Shown here one piece after another: positions 42,719-52,800 of a stretch of DNA of 64,000 nucleotides. The DNA lies in the NCBI GenBank assembly GCA_021186555.1, contig JAJKFL010000010.1:4369085-4433084 (forward strand). Reading direction: 5' to 3'. The notes beneath the pieces were generated by a model. It did no database searches, had not been told where the DNA came from, and was given only the letters and a program-made list of their open reading frames with translations. Position 1 is the first letter of the stretch. Every line of letters starts with the position of its first letter. Source of the stretch: Reticulitermes speratus. Its lineage: Eukaryota; Arthropoda; Insecta; Blattodea; Rhinotermitidae. The position numbers and the translations under genes are program-made.

Positions 42719-42942
42719 TATACTTTTTCTTTTATGTAAACTGTGCAACTACCTGCGATGCAAAAAACAGCCGAAACATGTAGTGAACATAAAGAATGTA
42801 CAGTATTCTTGTTAGTTGTGTTAATCTGAATGTATAAATAAATCGCAAAACAAGTTAGGAATATCGCTAAAAATCTGTGGCTGGTACAGATTTAAGAGTT
42901 TTGGCTTGTGACGATATTGTCCACATTCCTTGCGTGAAATTA

Positions 42943-43260
42943 CGAGGGTTGTTCACGTAATAAGTCTACATGTCTTATAATTCCGTAACTACAAAACCTA
43001 CACTGATTGTGATTATATCAGTGGAATTCGTCGCCGAGCGATTGTCACCTGTTTACAGCGCTGAAGCAAAATCTTGGCGGCCACAAATTTAAAGACGATC
43101 GCGAGGTGCAAACAGTTGTGACACGATGGCTGATAACACAGGACACGGACTGATATCGACAGGAATAGATAAGCTTGCCACACGGTATGATAAATGCCTC
43201 GGTTATGGCGGGGACTACGTGGAAATGCAGTGGGACAACAGAACAGTTAACTGTGAGATG
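42943..43260 (+). pseudogene. mariner remnant: TIR-like end plus transposase C-terminus (copy 2)
   Basis: ACGAGGGTTGTTCACGTAAT at 42943 resembles a mariner terminal repeat. From about 43034 the frame gives SPSDCHLFTALKQNLGGHKF and KDDREVQTVVTRWL, then after a frameshift GIDKLATRYDKCLGYGGDYV and EMQW. SPSDxHLF..LK..LGG..F and RYDKCL..GGDYVE are standard mariner (DD34D) tail motifs, with the last catalytic D in the SD. The rest of the transposase is deleted and the frame is broken. A MITE lies immediately downstream. Confidence 0.82.
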
Positions 43261-43281
43261 TTCTGTTTGGAACCAAAAGTA

Positions 43282-43358
43282 CAGGGTATACACAAAAGAA
43301 TGGTGCGGTTTCCCTTTATTCACCATTGAAACCGCACCATTCGTTTGTGTATATCCTG
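43282..43358. mobile_element. 77-bp MITE
   Basis: It is almost entirely inverted repeat: CAGGGTATACACAAAAGAAT and the matching ATTCGTTTGTGTATATCCTG. TA at 43280-43281 and 43359-43360. It is closely related to 3588-3665. Confidence 0.9.
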
Positions 43359-43360
43359 TA

Positions 43361-43978
43361 TATGCGATTTATTCCAATTTTCTGGCTCAAACTTGTCGCC
43401 TTCTGTCATATTTCAGATTCTTCGTTCATAATCATTGCCTCTTCTTATATGACATTAAATAGGTTTAGATGTCAGTAAAGAGTCGTTCTGCAAGGTAGTG
43501 ACCTATTAACCACTCTTTTGGATGAACAGACACTGCATAACAAGGCGGCAAAATTAACTTTTAAGACAGACGGACTGAAGGTCAGAGGAGAAAAATTAAT
43601 TGAAAAATGTGTTTGATCTTCCCACTGTTAAATCAGTTGATATTCTGTGGTTTGCCTCTTCACTATCGCCCTTTGACATTGCCTCTGCATGCATGCTGGC
43701 GACCTCTCCATTCATCGTCAGCCAGCTTCCATCATGCAGTCAACTGGATGCACAGTCCAATACATCGTTTATAGAGTCAATTTATTTAAATTTCAATTAA
43801 CTAACTAAGCAAATACAGACGTTATTAATTGAAACATGAGGTGTTGTTAAAAAAAACCTTTTGTCAGCAAATAATACTAAAATTCATGAAACTTTTCGTG
43901 CCAAAAACAGACCTGTATTAGTATTTGCCCCTTTCCATATAGTATTTAATTTAGCACAGTGTGTATCTTTATACGTCC
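43361..43978. other. Unassigned DNA
   Basis: Nothing recognised. A 66-codon frame at 43600 lacks exon borders. Confidence 0.35.
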
Positions 43979-43979
43979 A

Positions 43980-44372
43980 TGCCTAAGAGGTAATAGTTTA
44001 ATGGAGAAGACTACATAAAGAGGAGCTTTATGATTTTTACTCATCACCAAATATTATTCGGATGATCAAATCAAGAAGAATGAGATGGGCGGGGCATGTA
44101 GCACGTATGGAGGAGAAGGGTTTTCTTGGGGAAACCTGAGGGAAAGAAACCACTTGGATGTCCTAGGCGTAGATGGAAGCATAATATTGAGATGTTTAAG
44201 AAATATGATGGGGAGACGTGGACTGGATTGATGTGCCTCAGAATAGGGACAGGTGGCGGGCTGTTGTGAACAAGGTAATGAACTTCTCGCATTCCATAAA
44301 CTACAGAGGATATCTTGACTAGCTGAAGAACTGTCAGGCGTTCAAGAATGATTCTGCTGCATGGGGTTAGTT
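43980..44372 (+). pseudogene. LINE-1 3' end fragment
   Basis: GAGCTTTATGATTTTTACTC, ATCACCAAATATTATTCGGA, GAATGAGATGGGCGGGGCAT and GGACAGGTGGCGGGCTGTTG follow the LINE-1 order. It has many small deletions and a decayed tail. Confidence 0.83.
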
Positions 44373-44917
44373 TATACGTGTATGATTATTTACATTTATA
44401 CACAGTTTTCATTGATGGCACACTGCAGATGTTTCTGCCGGTGTCTGCCAGTAAACTTTAGGATAAGGAGAGCAAAAAGAAAGAAAGAAAAGAAGAAAAT
44501 AGAAGGTCGAGGTAACCACAACCAAGGACCTGAAGACGACAGCAGAGGCATATCACCAAATTTTTCGCATGAAACTCGCGTAGGGTAAGTTCTTCGAACG
44601 TAAGTTGAATTCTCCAAGGTAGTTAAGGGTTACATCAAAAGATGGAGCTGACTGAAAATTCGAAATTCTTTTTCCCATTGTTACCCGCTGTTACGTTATA
44701 TACCCTGCAGTTCCTGTGCCACACTTGTACTTGTTAGCCAATAGTACTGCTAGATGCATTTCTGAGGCTGAATATTCAAGAGCAGTGCAAGATCAGGTCA
44801 CTGTCATCTCTCTGCACTCAGCCAAAATGTGTTTGCTGTCTGTAGACCTCTGATGGGCAATCACTTTTAAGCGCGGACCATTCATACACGAGTGATTTGG
44901 TGAAGTTTCGCAAAGGC
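44373..44917. other. Unassigned DNA
   Basis: No shared repeat recognised. An A/G-rich tract spans 44465-44510. Confidence 0.35.
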
Positions 44918-45516
44918 TTTTTAGACGCAATTGCAAAATTACGGAAGGAGGCTATTAGCAAAACAGCTCCAAATTGTAGGATGTTCACGAAATTTGATAT
45001 TTGAATATTTTTCTGAAATTTCTCCAGAAATTTCAAGTTCCATTAAAATCTGAAAGAATAGTGCTACTTTACATGAAGACCTATGTACGTTTATGGTAAT
45101 ATCCTTGGACTTCTTGACCCTTGAATATGGGACCGACGGGATTTCCCGAAACGTCGGTACAGAGCCACCACACAACGCTGCGTAATATCCCAGAAGAGCG
45201 CAGATGTCATCTACATCGCGTGGAGGCTTGGAATCACGCTTATCTCGCTGATTTCTTCTTAGAATGAGAATATTTCAGACAAACGTTGTACAGAAAATCA
45301 AAACACACATTTCATGTTCAATAACATTTTCCCGAAAATCGTGCCATTTATGAGATAATGCGGAAAAGTATGGTACAGCCAGACAGGCCACAGATGACAA
45401 TATAATACGGCGCATGCGCTTTGCATGCAGTATAACTAAGGATACAGACACACACTCACAATATGTAATACTTATTTCTTTTCCACGGCAACAGTGGTTA
45501 AGCGAACGCGCCTCAA
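44918..45516 (-). mobile_element. MITE-G interrupted by a foldback element
   Basis: The MITE-G ends TTTTAGACGCAATTGCAAAA and GCGAACGCGCCTCAA bracket the feature. The block that is normally GATAATATCTCGCTGAATTC is split at 45103 by the foldback sequence (45105-45240). Confidence 0.82.
45105..45240 (+). repeat. Half foldback element (copy 4) with hammerhead-like motif J
   Basis: TTGAATATGGGACCGACGGG, then TTTCCCGAAACGTCGGTAC and the right arm (ACAACGCTGCGTAATATCCC, AGAAGAGCGCAGATGTC) are present, but the left arm is missing. TATC occurs at both sides of the insertion and may be a 4-bp TSD. It shows that this family can move into another MITE. Confidence 0.7.
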
Positions 45517-45654
45517 TGTTACGTTATAGGTACATTGCCTGTCTTCTTAAAACATAATATTAATACTTTGAGTATGTTAATATGTTTTACTAATGGCTGT
45601 ACGAGCCACAGGTTGCCCACCACTGCTGCAGACCCATACTACTTAATGTTCTGT
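45517..45654. other. Unassigned DNA
   Basis: Short unrecognised spacer. Confidence 0.3.
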
Positions 45655-45668
45655 AATAACTCACTATA

Positions 45669-46230
45669 GCCGATCCCAGTGGCCGTGCGGTCTAAGGCGT
45701 GGGTCTTCGGCCGCTCGCTTACTGGGATTGTGGGTTCGAATCCCACCGGGGGCATGGATGTCTGTGTTGTGTTTGTTGTACGGACAGTAGTATGGAACAT
45801 AAGTGGCATGAAGGACAAAAAGGATTAAACAGTACAAAAATGGATCAAAGGGAAAAAAACCCCGGACAGGCAAAAAAAAAAAAAAAAATCCCACCGGGGG
45901 CATGGATGTTTGTGTTGTGTTTGTTGTAAGGACGGTAATATGGAACGTAAAGTGACATGAAGGACGAAAGGATTTAAACAGTACAAAAATGGATCAAAGG
46001 GAAAAAAACCCCGGACAGGCAAAAAAAAAGAAAATCCCACCCGGGGCATGGATGTCTGTCTGTTGTGAGTGTTGTGTGTTGTCAGGTAGAGGTCTCTGCG
46101 ACGAGCCGATCCCTCGTCCAGAGGAGTCCTACCGACTGTGGTGTGTCTTTCAGTGTGATCAAAAGGAAATTACAAACCTCGACACTGAAACGGGAAAACC
46201 GGAGTAGGTAGAAGAGGACGACTAAAAAAA
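45669..46230 (+). mobile_element. Composite SINE-C with two internal units, single 14-bp TSD
   Basis: The standard head and B box reach GGGGGCATGGATGTCTGTGT. Two similar units of roughly 140-150 bases follow, each with ATGGATCAAAGGGAAAAAAA, CCCCGGACAGGC and an A run, and each restarting at AATCCCACC.GGGGCATGGA. The normal SINE-C body and tail come last. AATAACTCACTATA flanks the whole at 45655-45668 and 46231-46244. The composite therefore inserted in one event. Confidence 0.93.
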
Positions 46231-46244
46231 AATAACTCACTATA

Positions 46245-46917
46245 AACAGTTCGTTACATTATCTTGTCAAGGCGTGCATATTTTCTCATATGAATCATTA
46301 TGATTCGGCTAATACCGCCACTTGAAGATCGGCAAATAAGGCAATGCTTAGTTTTTAAAATTACATGAAGGTATCTATTAAATACAGTTTTACATATAAC
46401 AGCAGTAATTAAAGTACCACGTTAGATGTTACGTGCAGAGAAAATGTTAAGGTTTTTATATAAGAATCACGCTTTAGAGCATATCTGGCGTTATTGCCGC
46501 AGTGTCAGATAATAACGTCTTTTTTTGCACTTTTCGTAGAAAACAGTTTCTTAAGTAAAGCTTAGAAAGTATCTCTAACGTGGCATAGATATATCATGGC
46601 CAAAACTTCTTTCCAGAAAGGTAAGTATAGGGTTTATGCAGTTAAAAATATAGTCTATGTAACCAAACAATTATTATACCCTATTTTACTTTACCTCAGA
46701 TATGGAAAATTTGCGGTGTCACAAATTGGCGTAATCAGCTTTGGTCCTTCCTTAGTACATATGACGTCATCAATAACCTATCAAGGAACTTCAGATACTC
46801 CAAGCTTTCAGAATAAAATGAAAAATTGTGTCTCTTCCTTTCTGATCCCTTCACAGGGCACTGATATTTATCCTAATTCTCTATTGGACATAGATCTATT
46901 TTCCACTGTCAACATTT
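46245..46917. other. Unassigned DNA
   Basis: An open frame from 46596 encodes about 100 residues before running into SINE-C. It has no recognised domain or splice-like context. Confidence 0.35.
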
Positions 46918-47625
46918 TTTTCCATGGCGCAACAGCCCCTAGTGGGCCAGGGCCTCCTTATTATCGAGGCTTCACGATCACGCTCAGACACACCACACTC
47001 GGTAGGACTCCTCTGGACGAGTGATCAGCTCGTCGCAGAGACCTCTACCTGACAACACACAACACACACAACAGACAGACATCCATGCCCCCGGTGGGAT
47101 TTTTTTTTTTTTGCCTGTCCGGGGTTTTTCCTCTTTGATCCATTTTTGTACTGTTTAAATCCTTTCGTCCTTCATGTCACTTTACGTTCCATACTACCGT
47201 CCTTATACAACAAACACAACACAAACATCCATGCCCCCGGTGGGATTTTTTTTTTTTGGCCTGTCCGGGGTTTTTCCCCTTTGATCCATTTTTGTACTCT
47301 TTAAATCCTTTCGTCCTTCATGTCACTTTACGTTCCATACTACCGTCCTTATACAACAAACACAACACAAACATCCATGCCCCGGTGGGATTTTTTTTTT
47401 TTATACTAATTCCTGGGTTTTCCCCTTTTGATCCATTTTTGTTCTATATTAATCCTTTTTCGTCCTTTCATGTCACTTACGGTCCACAACCGTCTTTTTT
47501 TTTTTTTTTTTTTACAACACAACACAAACATCCATGCCCCCGGTGGGATTCGAACCCACGATCCCAGCAAGAGAACGGCCGCAGACCCACGCCTTAGACC
47601 GCGCGGCCACTGGGATCGGCTTTAT
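46918..47625 (-). mobile_element. Composite SINE-C with three internal units
   Basis: Read on plus, TCCATGCCCCCGGTGGGATT followed by a T run occurs at about 47081, 47228 and 47370, and the true B box (GGTGGGATTCGAACCCACGA) at about 47540. The first two units carry TTTGATCCATTTTTGTACT. The third has the variant TACTAATTCCTGGGTTTTCC seen also at 23.49 kb. AACATT-like short repeats at both ends may be the TSD. Confidence 0.9.
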
Positions 47626-48224
47626 TAACATTTAGTATTCGAAAATGTTAATGAGCACGCAGAGTGCGCGCTGAGACTCTACCCAGCACGCACACACACA
47701 CACACGTGGCTGATTGGCCAGAGGCCCAGGGTACGAATGTCTGTCTGTCCGAGGAACAATTTATTTCAATAACGCAGTGCTGTCAGCGGAGTTTTCCTCC
47801 CAGCCCAGTCGGTAACGTTCCTTGCCCCCCCCCCCGCCCCCACGCCCCCTGACGGCAACCACAACGTGCACAGTGAAATGCCTCCGAAGGTTCTCTTGTT
47901 GGTATAAGCAACCGCTAATCATTGTGTGGTAGGGGTGTCCAACCTACACGAATATTATGCGATATTCAAACACCAGATTCTTAAAGAACATTTATACTGT
48001 CTCGTGACAGGGGTGCCACAATTAAGACATATTTCAATACTTTATTGTGTGAAGTATTTTTTTTTCTGGTCAATATTTTCTAATAATGGGAGCTTCAATC
48101 TGGCTAGCAGAATATTAAACCTGGACAAATACACAAAAATGAAAAGTAATTTTTTATTTAATATTTCCCCGTTTCCGTTACAGACACAGTTGTCCCAGTC
48201 CACACCATAGAGGCATATATATAT
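47626..48224. other. Unassigned DNA with (CA)n at 47690-47706 and C-run at 47826-47835
   Basis: No repeat family or exon-like frame recognised. Confidence 0.4.
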
Positions 48225-48260
48225 AGAGGGGCAGTGGAGATATAGCTCCACTCATTCGTA
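48225..48260 (-). repeat. SINE-A scrap
   Basis: GGAGATATAGCTCCACTCAT matches an internal SINE-A block. Confidence 0.5.
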
Positions 48261-48317
48261 ATATTTCTTAAAACTTTTTAATATTACAGTATTAAATATT
48301 ATGTTATTACATATAGG

Positions 48318-48594
48318 TAAATTTCACCCTAGAACAGACCATGAAGGCCAAGAGGGGGAGAAGAGGTATTGTTCTACTCTTTTAAACTCGGCGCTAGATG
48401 GGGGTGGGTGGTCAACACCACGCCCCGGCTGCTTTACCCCCGATAAAAGACCCGCTACCCATTGTACAGGAAGCTGTGTAGGCCCCAGGGCCGGTCTGGA
48501 CGGGTTCGGAAAAACTCGCCCCCACCGGCATTCGATCCCCGGACCGTCCAGCTCGTAGCGAGTCGCTATACCGACTGAGCTATCCCGGCCCACT
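48318..48594 (-). repeat. SINE-A, near complete
   Basis: The minus strand begins GGGCCGGGATAGCTCAGTCG (A box) and reads GGACGGTCCGGGGATCGAAT (B box region). The body continues to CATGGTCTGTTCTAGGGTG. Good similarity to 6104-6375. Confidence 0.9.
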
Positions 48595-49137
48595 GTTATT
48601 ATATGTATAATATATTACGTGTATTATATATTATACTGTATATTAATCCTGCAGTGTATGTTTACATGCCACGTATAATCATCCCTGCCCCGGGGGGGGG
48701 GGGGGGGATTGGGTGGGCGTGTCTGGCGCAGTGCGGGGGACTGCTGGCTATGAGGGGTACTACAGGACTGCTATTGACAGCAACAGGCGGTTCTGCTACT
48801 ACACAGACTGGAAACATCGAAACTTTCGCCTTCTTGTACTGAGCCAGTGTACTGTGCGAATGCTTGCAGGAAGGGTAGTAGCACCTTGTCTGTCATCCAC
48901 CACGAAATCTTGCGCATGCGCAACTCTCGCGTTCTTAGCAGACATCGCGTGGTCTGTGGACAGTACGTTGCTTGATACGGGCGTCCGAGTTACGAATATA
49001 ATGCTGAGATATATAAAGAATTTTCATGTTTTTTTCTTGTAGTTATGTAACAGTGACGAAATTATGACGAGATTAATTTCGGAGAATGTTTGCTGTCATT
49101 CAGTTCATGCCTCCTTATTTTCTCCTGTCCCACAAAT
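48595..49137. other. Unassigned DNA with G-run at 48693-48707
   Basis: A 109-codon frame at 48713-49042 has no recognisable domain. Confidence 0.35.
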
Positions 49138-49375
49138 TAACTAACTAACTAACTAACTCCATGGATCAGAGTCCTTCTTGAGAAGCTAACAGGTCGTCAG
49201 CTAGTCAAGAAATTCCCCGCATTTTATGGAACCCGAAGGTTCATTACCGCACTCACAACAGCCCGCCACCTGTCCCTATCCTGAGCCATATCAATCCAGT
49301 CCGTGCCCCCATCCCACTTCTTGAAGATCCATTTTAATATCATCCTCGCATCTACGCCTGGGTCTTCCAAGGTCC
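49138..49375 (-). pseudogene. LINE-1 3' tail with (TAAC)n end
   Basis: It begins with TTAACTAACTAACTAACTAA (the reverse of the (GTTA)n tail), then CAGAGTCCTTCTTGAGAAGC and the LINE-1 3' end up to CTACGCCTGGGTCTTCCAAG. It is 5'-truncated. Confidence 0.88.
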
Positions 49376-49611
49376 CACAAATATGAAACCTAACATATAT
49401 TACAAGAACATAACATCAGTTTATGGCGGCCTGAAACATTTGCGCTACAAGAATAACTTAAATAAACGCAAATTTGTGCGTAAATAATTTGAGGGTATTT
49501 GAGAATAAAGCGCTGAGGATGATGTATGGACAACAAAAAGGAGGAAAGTTACATAATCACGAGATTAATAACTTACATTGTACTGAGGATATTCTAACGC
49601 ATTGAGATTAG

Positions 49612-49890
49612 TTAATGTGTGGGTGTTTTTGTAATATGCTGTGTGTTTATTTTTTTGTATTGTGTATGGGTGTTTTTGTAAAGTGTGGATGTTTTTGTAA
49701 AGTGTGGATGTTTTTGTAATATGCGTGTGTTTATTTTTTTGTATTGTGTATGGGTGTTTTTGTAAAGTGTGGATGTTTTTGTAAAGTGTGGATGTTTTTG
49801 TAATGTGTGGATGTTTTTGTAAAGTGTGGATGTTTTTGCAAAGTGTGGATGTTTTTGTAATGTGTGGATGTTTTTGTAATGTGTGTACGG
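49612..49890 (+). repeat. 19-bp minisatellite (GTGTGGATGTTTTTGTAA)
   Basis: About ten imperfect units of GTGTGGATGTTTTTGTAA lie just upstream of the giant array. They include a duplicated longer block GTGTGTTTATTTTTTTGTAT. Confidence 0.9.
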
Positions 49891-52800
49891 TGTTCTAATG
49901 TGTGTACTTGTATTTACTGTATGTATTTTGTTATGTAATTGTGTATAGTTTGATTTGTATTGTTATTTTTATGTGTATTATATGTCCATTTGTATTGTGT
50001 GTACTAGTGTAAGGACTACTGCCACCGGGTGAAAACATTTGTATTATGTGTACTAGTGTAAGGACTACTGCCACCGGGTGAAAACATCTGTATTATGTGT
50101 ACTAGTGTAAGGACTACTGCCACCGGGTGAAAACATTTGTATTGTGTGTACTAGTGTAAGGACTACTGCCACCGGGTAAAAGCATTTGTATTGTGTGTAC
50201 TAGTGTAAGGACTACTGCCACCGGGTGAAAACATCTGTATTATGTGTACTAGTGTAAGGACTACTGCCACCGGGTGAAAACATTTGTATTGTGTGTAATA
50301 GTGTAAGGACTACTGCCACCGGGTGAAAACATTTGTATTGTGTGTACTAGTGTAAGGACTACTGCCACCGGTGAAAACATTTGTATTGTGTGTACTAGTG
50401 TAAGGACTACTACCACCGGGTGAAAACATTTGTATTGTGTGTACTAGTGTAAGGACTACTGCCACCGGGTGAAAACATTTGTATTGTGTGTACTAGTGTA
50501 AGGACTACTGCCACCGGGTGAAAACATTTGTATTGTGTGTACTAGTGTAAGGACTACTGCCACCGGGTGAAAACATTTGTATTGTGTGTACTAGTGTAAG
50601 GACTACTGCCACCGGGTGAAAACATTTGTATTGTGTGTACTGTGTAAGGACTACTGCCACCGTGTGAAAACATTTGTATTGTGAGTACTAGTGTAAGGAC
50701 TACTGCCACCGGGTGAAAACATTTGTATTGTGAGTACTAGTGTAAGGACTACTGCCACCGGTGAAAACATTTGTATTGTGTGTACTAGTGTAAGGACTAC
50801 TGCCACCGGGTGAAAACATTTGTATTATGTGTACTAGTGTAAGGACTACTGCCACCGGGTGAAAAGATTTGTATTTTGTGTACTAGTGTAAGGACTACTG
50901 CCACCGGGTGAAAACATTTGTATTATGTGTACTAGTGTAAGGACTACTGCCACCGGGTGAAAACATTTGTATTGTGTGTACTAGTGTAAGGACTACTGCC
51001 ACCGGGTGAAAACATTTTTATTGTGTGTACTAGTGTAAGGACTACTGCCACCGGGTGAAAAGATTTGTATTGTGTGTACTAGTGTAAGGACTACTGCCAC
51101 CGGGTGAAAACATTTGTATTTTGTGTACTAGTGTAAGGACTACTGCCACCGGGTGAAAACATTTGTATTGTGTGTACTAGTGTAAGGACTACTGCAACCG
51201 GGTGAAAACATTTGTATTGTGTGTACTGTGTAAGGACTACTGCCACCGTGTGAAAACATTTGTATTGTGTGTACTAGTTTAAGGACTACTGCCACCGGGT
51301 GAAAACATTTGTATTGTGTGTACTAGTGTAAGGACTACTGCCACCGGGTGAAAACATCTGTATTATGTGTACTAGTGTAAGGACTACTGCCACCGGGTGA
51401 AAACATTTGTATTGTGTGTACTAGTGTAAGGACTACTGCCACCGGGTGAAAACATTTGTATTGTGTGTACTAGTGTAAGGACTACTGCCACCGGGTGAAA
51501 ACATTTGTATTGTGTGTACTAGTGTAAGGACTACTGCCACCGGGTGAAAACATTTGTATTGTGTGTACTAGTGTAAGGACTACTGCCACCGGGTGAAAAC
51601 ATTTGTATTGTGTGTACTAGTGTAAGGACTACTGCCACCGGGTGAAAAGATTTGTATTGTGTGTACTAGTGTAAGGACTACTGCCACCGGGTGAAAACAT
51701 TTGTATTGTGTGTACTAGTGTAAGGACTACTGCCACCGGGTGAAAACATTTGTATTGTGTGTACTGTGTAAGGACTACTGCCACCGTGTGAAAACATTTG
51801 TATTGTGTGTACTAGTTTAAGGACTACTGCCACCGGGTGAAAACATTTGTATTGTGTGTACTAGTGTAAGGACTACTGCCACAGGGTGAAAATTTTGTAC
51901 TGTGTGTACTAGTGTAAGGACTACTGCCACCGGGTGAAAACATTTGTATTGTGTGTACTAGTGTAAGGACTACTGCCACCGGGTGAAAAGATTTGTATTG
52001 TGTGTACTAGTGTAAGGACTACTGCCACCGGGTGAAAACATTTGTATTGTTTGTACTAGTGTAAGGACTACTGCCACCGGGTGAAAAGATTTGTATTGTG
52101 TGTACTAGTGTAAGGACTACTGCCAACGGGTGAAAACATTTGTATTGTGTTTACTGTGTAAGGACTACTGCCACCGTGTGAAAACATTTTTATTGTGTGT
52201 ACTAGTGTAAGGACTACTGCCACCGTGTGAAAACATTTGTATTGTGTGTACTAGTGTAAGGACTACTGCCACCGTGTGAAAACATTTTTATTGTGTGCTA
52301 GTGTAAGGACTACTGCCACCGTGTGAAAACATTTGTATTGTGTGTACTAGTGTAAGGACTACTGCCACCGTGTGAAAACATTTGAATTGTGTGTACTAGT
52401 GTAAGGACTACTGCCACCGTGTGAAAACATTTGTATTGTGTGTACTAGTGTAAGGACTACTGCCAACAGGTGAAAACATTTTTATTGTGTGTACTAGTGT
52501 AAGGACTACTGCCACCGGGTGAAAACATTTGTATTGTGTGTACTGTGTAAGGACTACTGCCACCGTGTAAAAACATTTTTATTGTGTGTACTAGTGTAAG
52601 GACTACTGCCACCGTGTGAAAACATTTGTATTGTGTGTACTAGTGTAAGGACTACTGCCAACAGGTGAAAACATTTGTATTGTGTGTACTAGTGTAAGGA
52701 CTACTGCCACCGGGTGAAAACATTTGTATTGTGTGTACTAGTGTAAGGACTACTGCCAACAGGTGAAAACATTTGTATTGTGTGTACTAGTGTAAGGACT

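Noticed and set aside
46596..47024. 142-codon plus-strand gene
   Set aside because: The frame runs into the SINE-C 3' end, has no domain or splice context, and its last third is translated SINE sequence.
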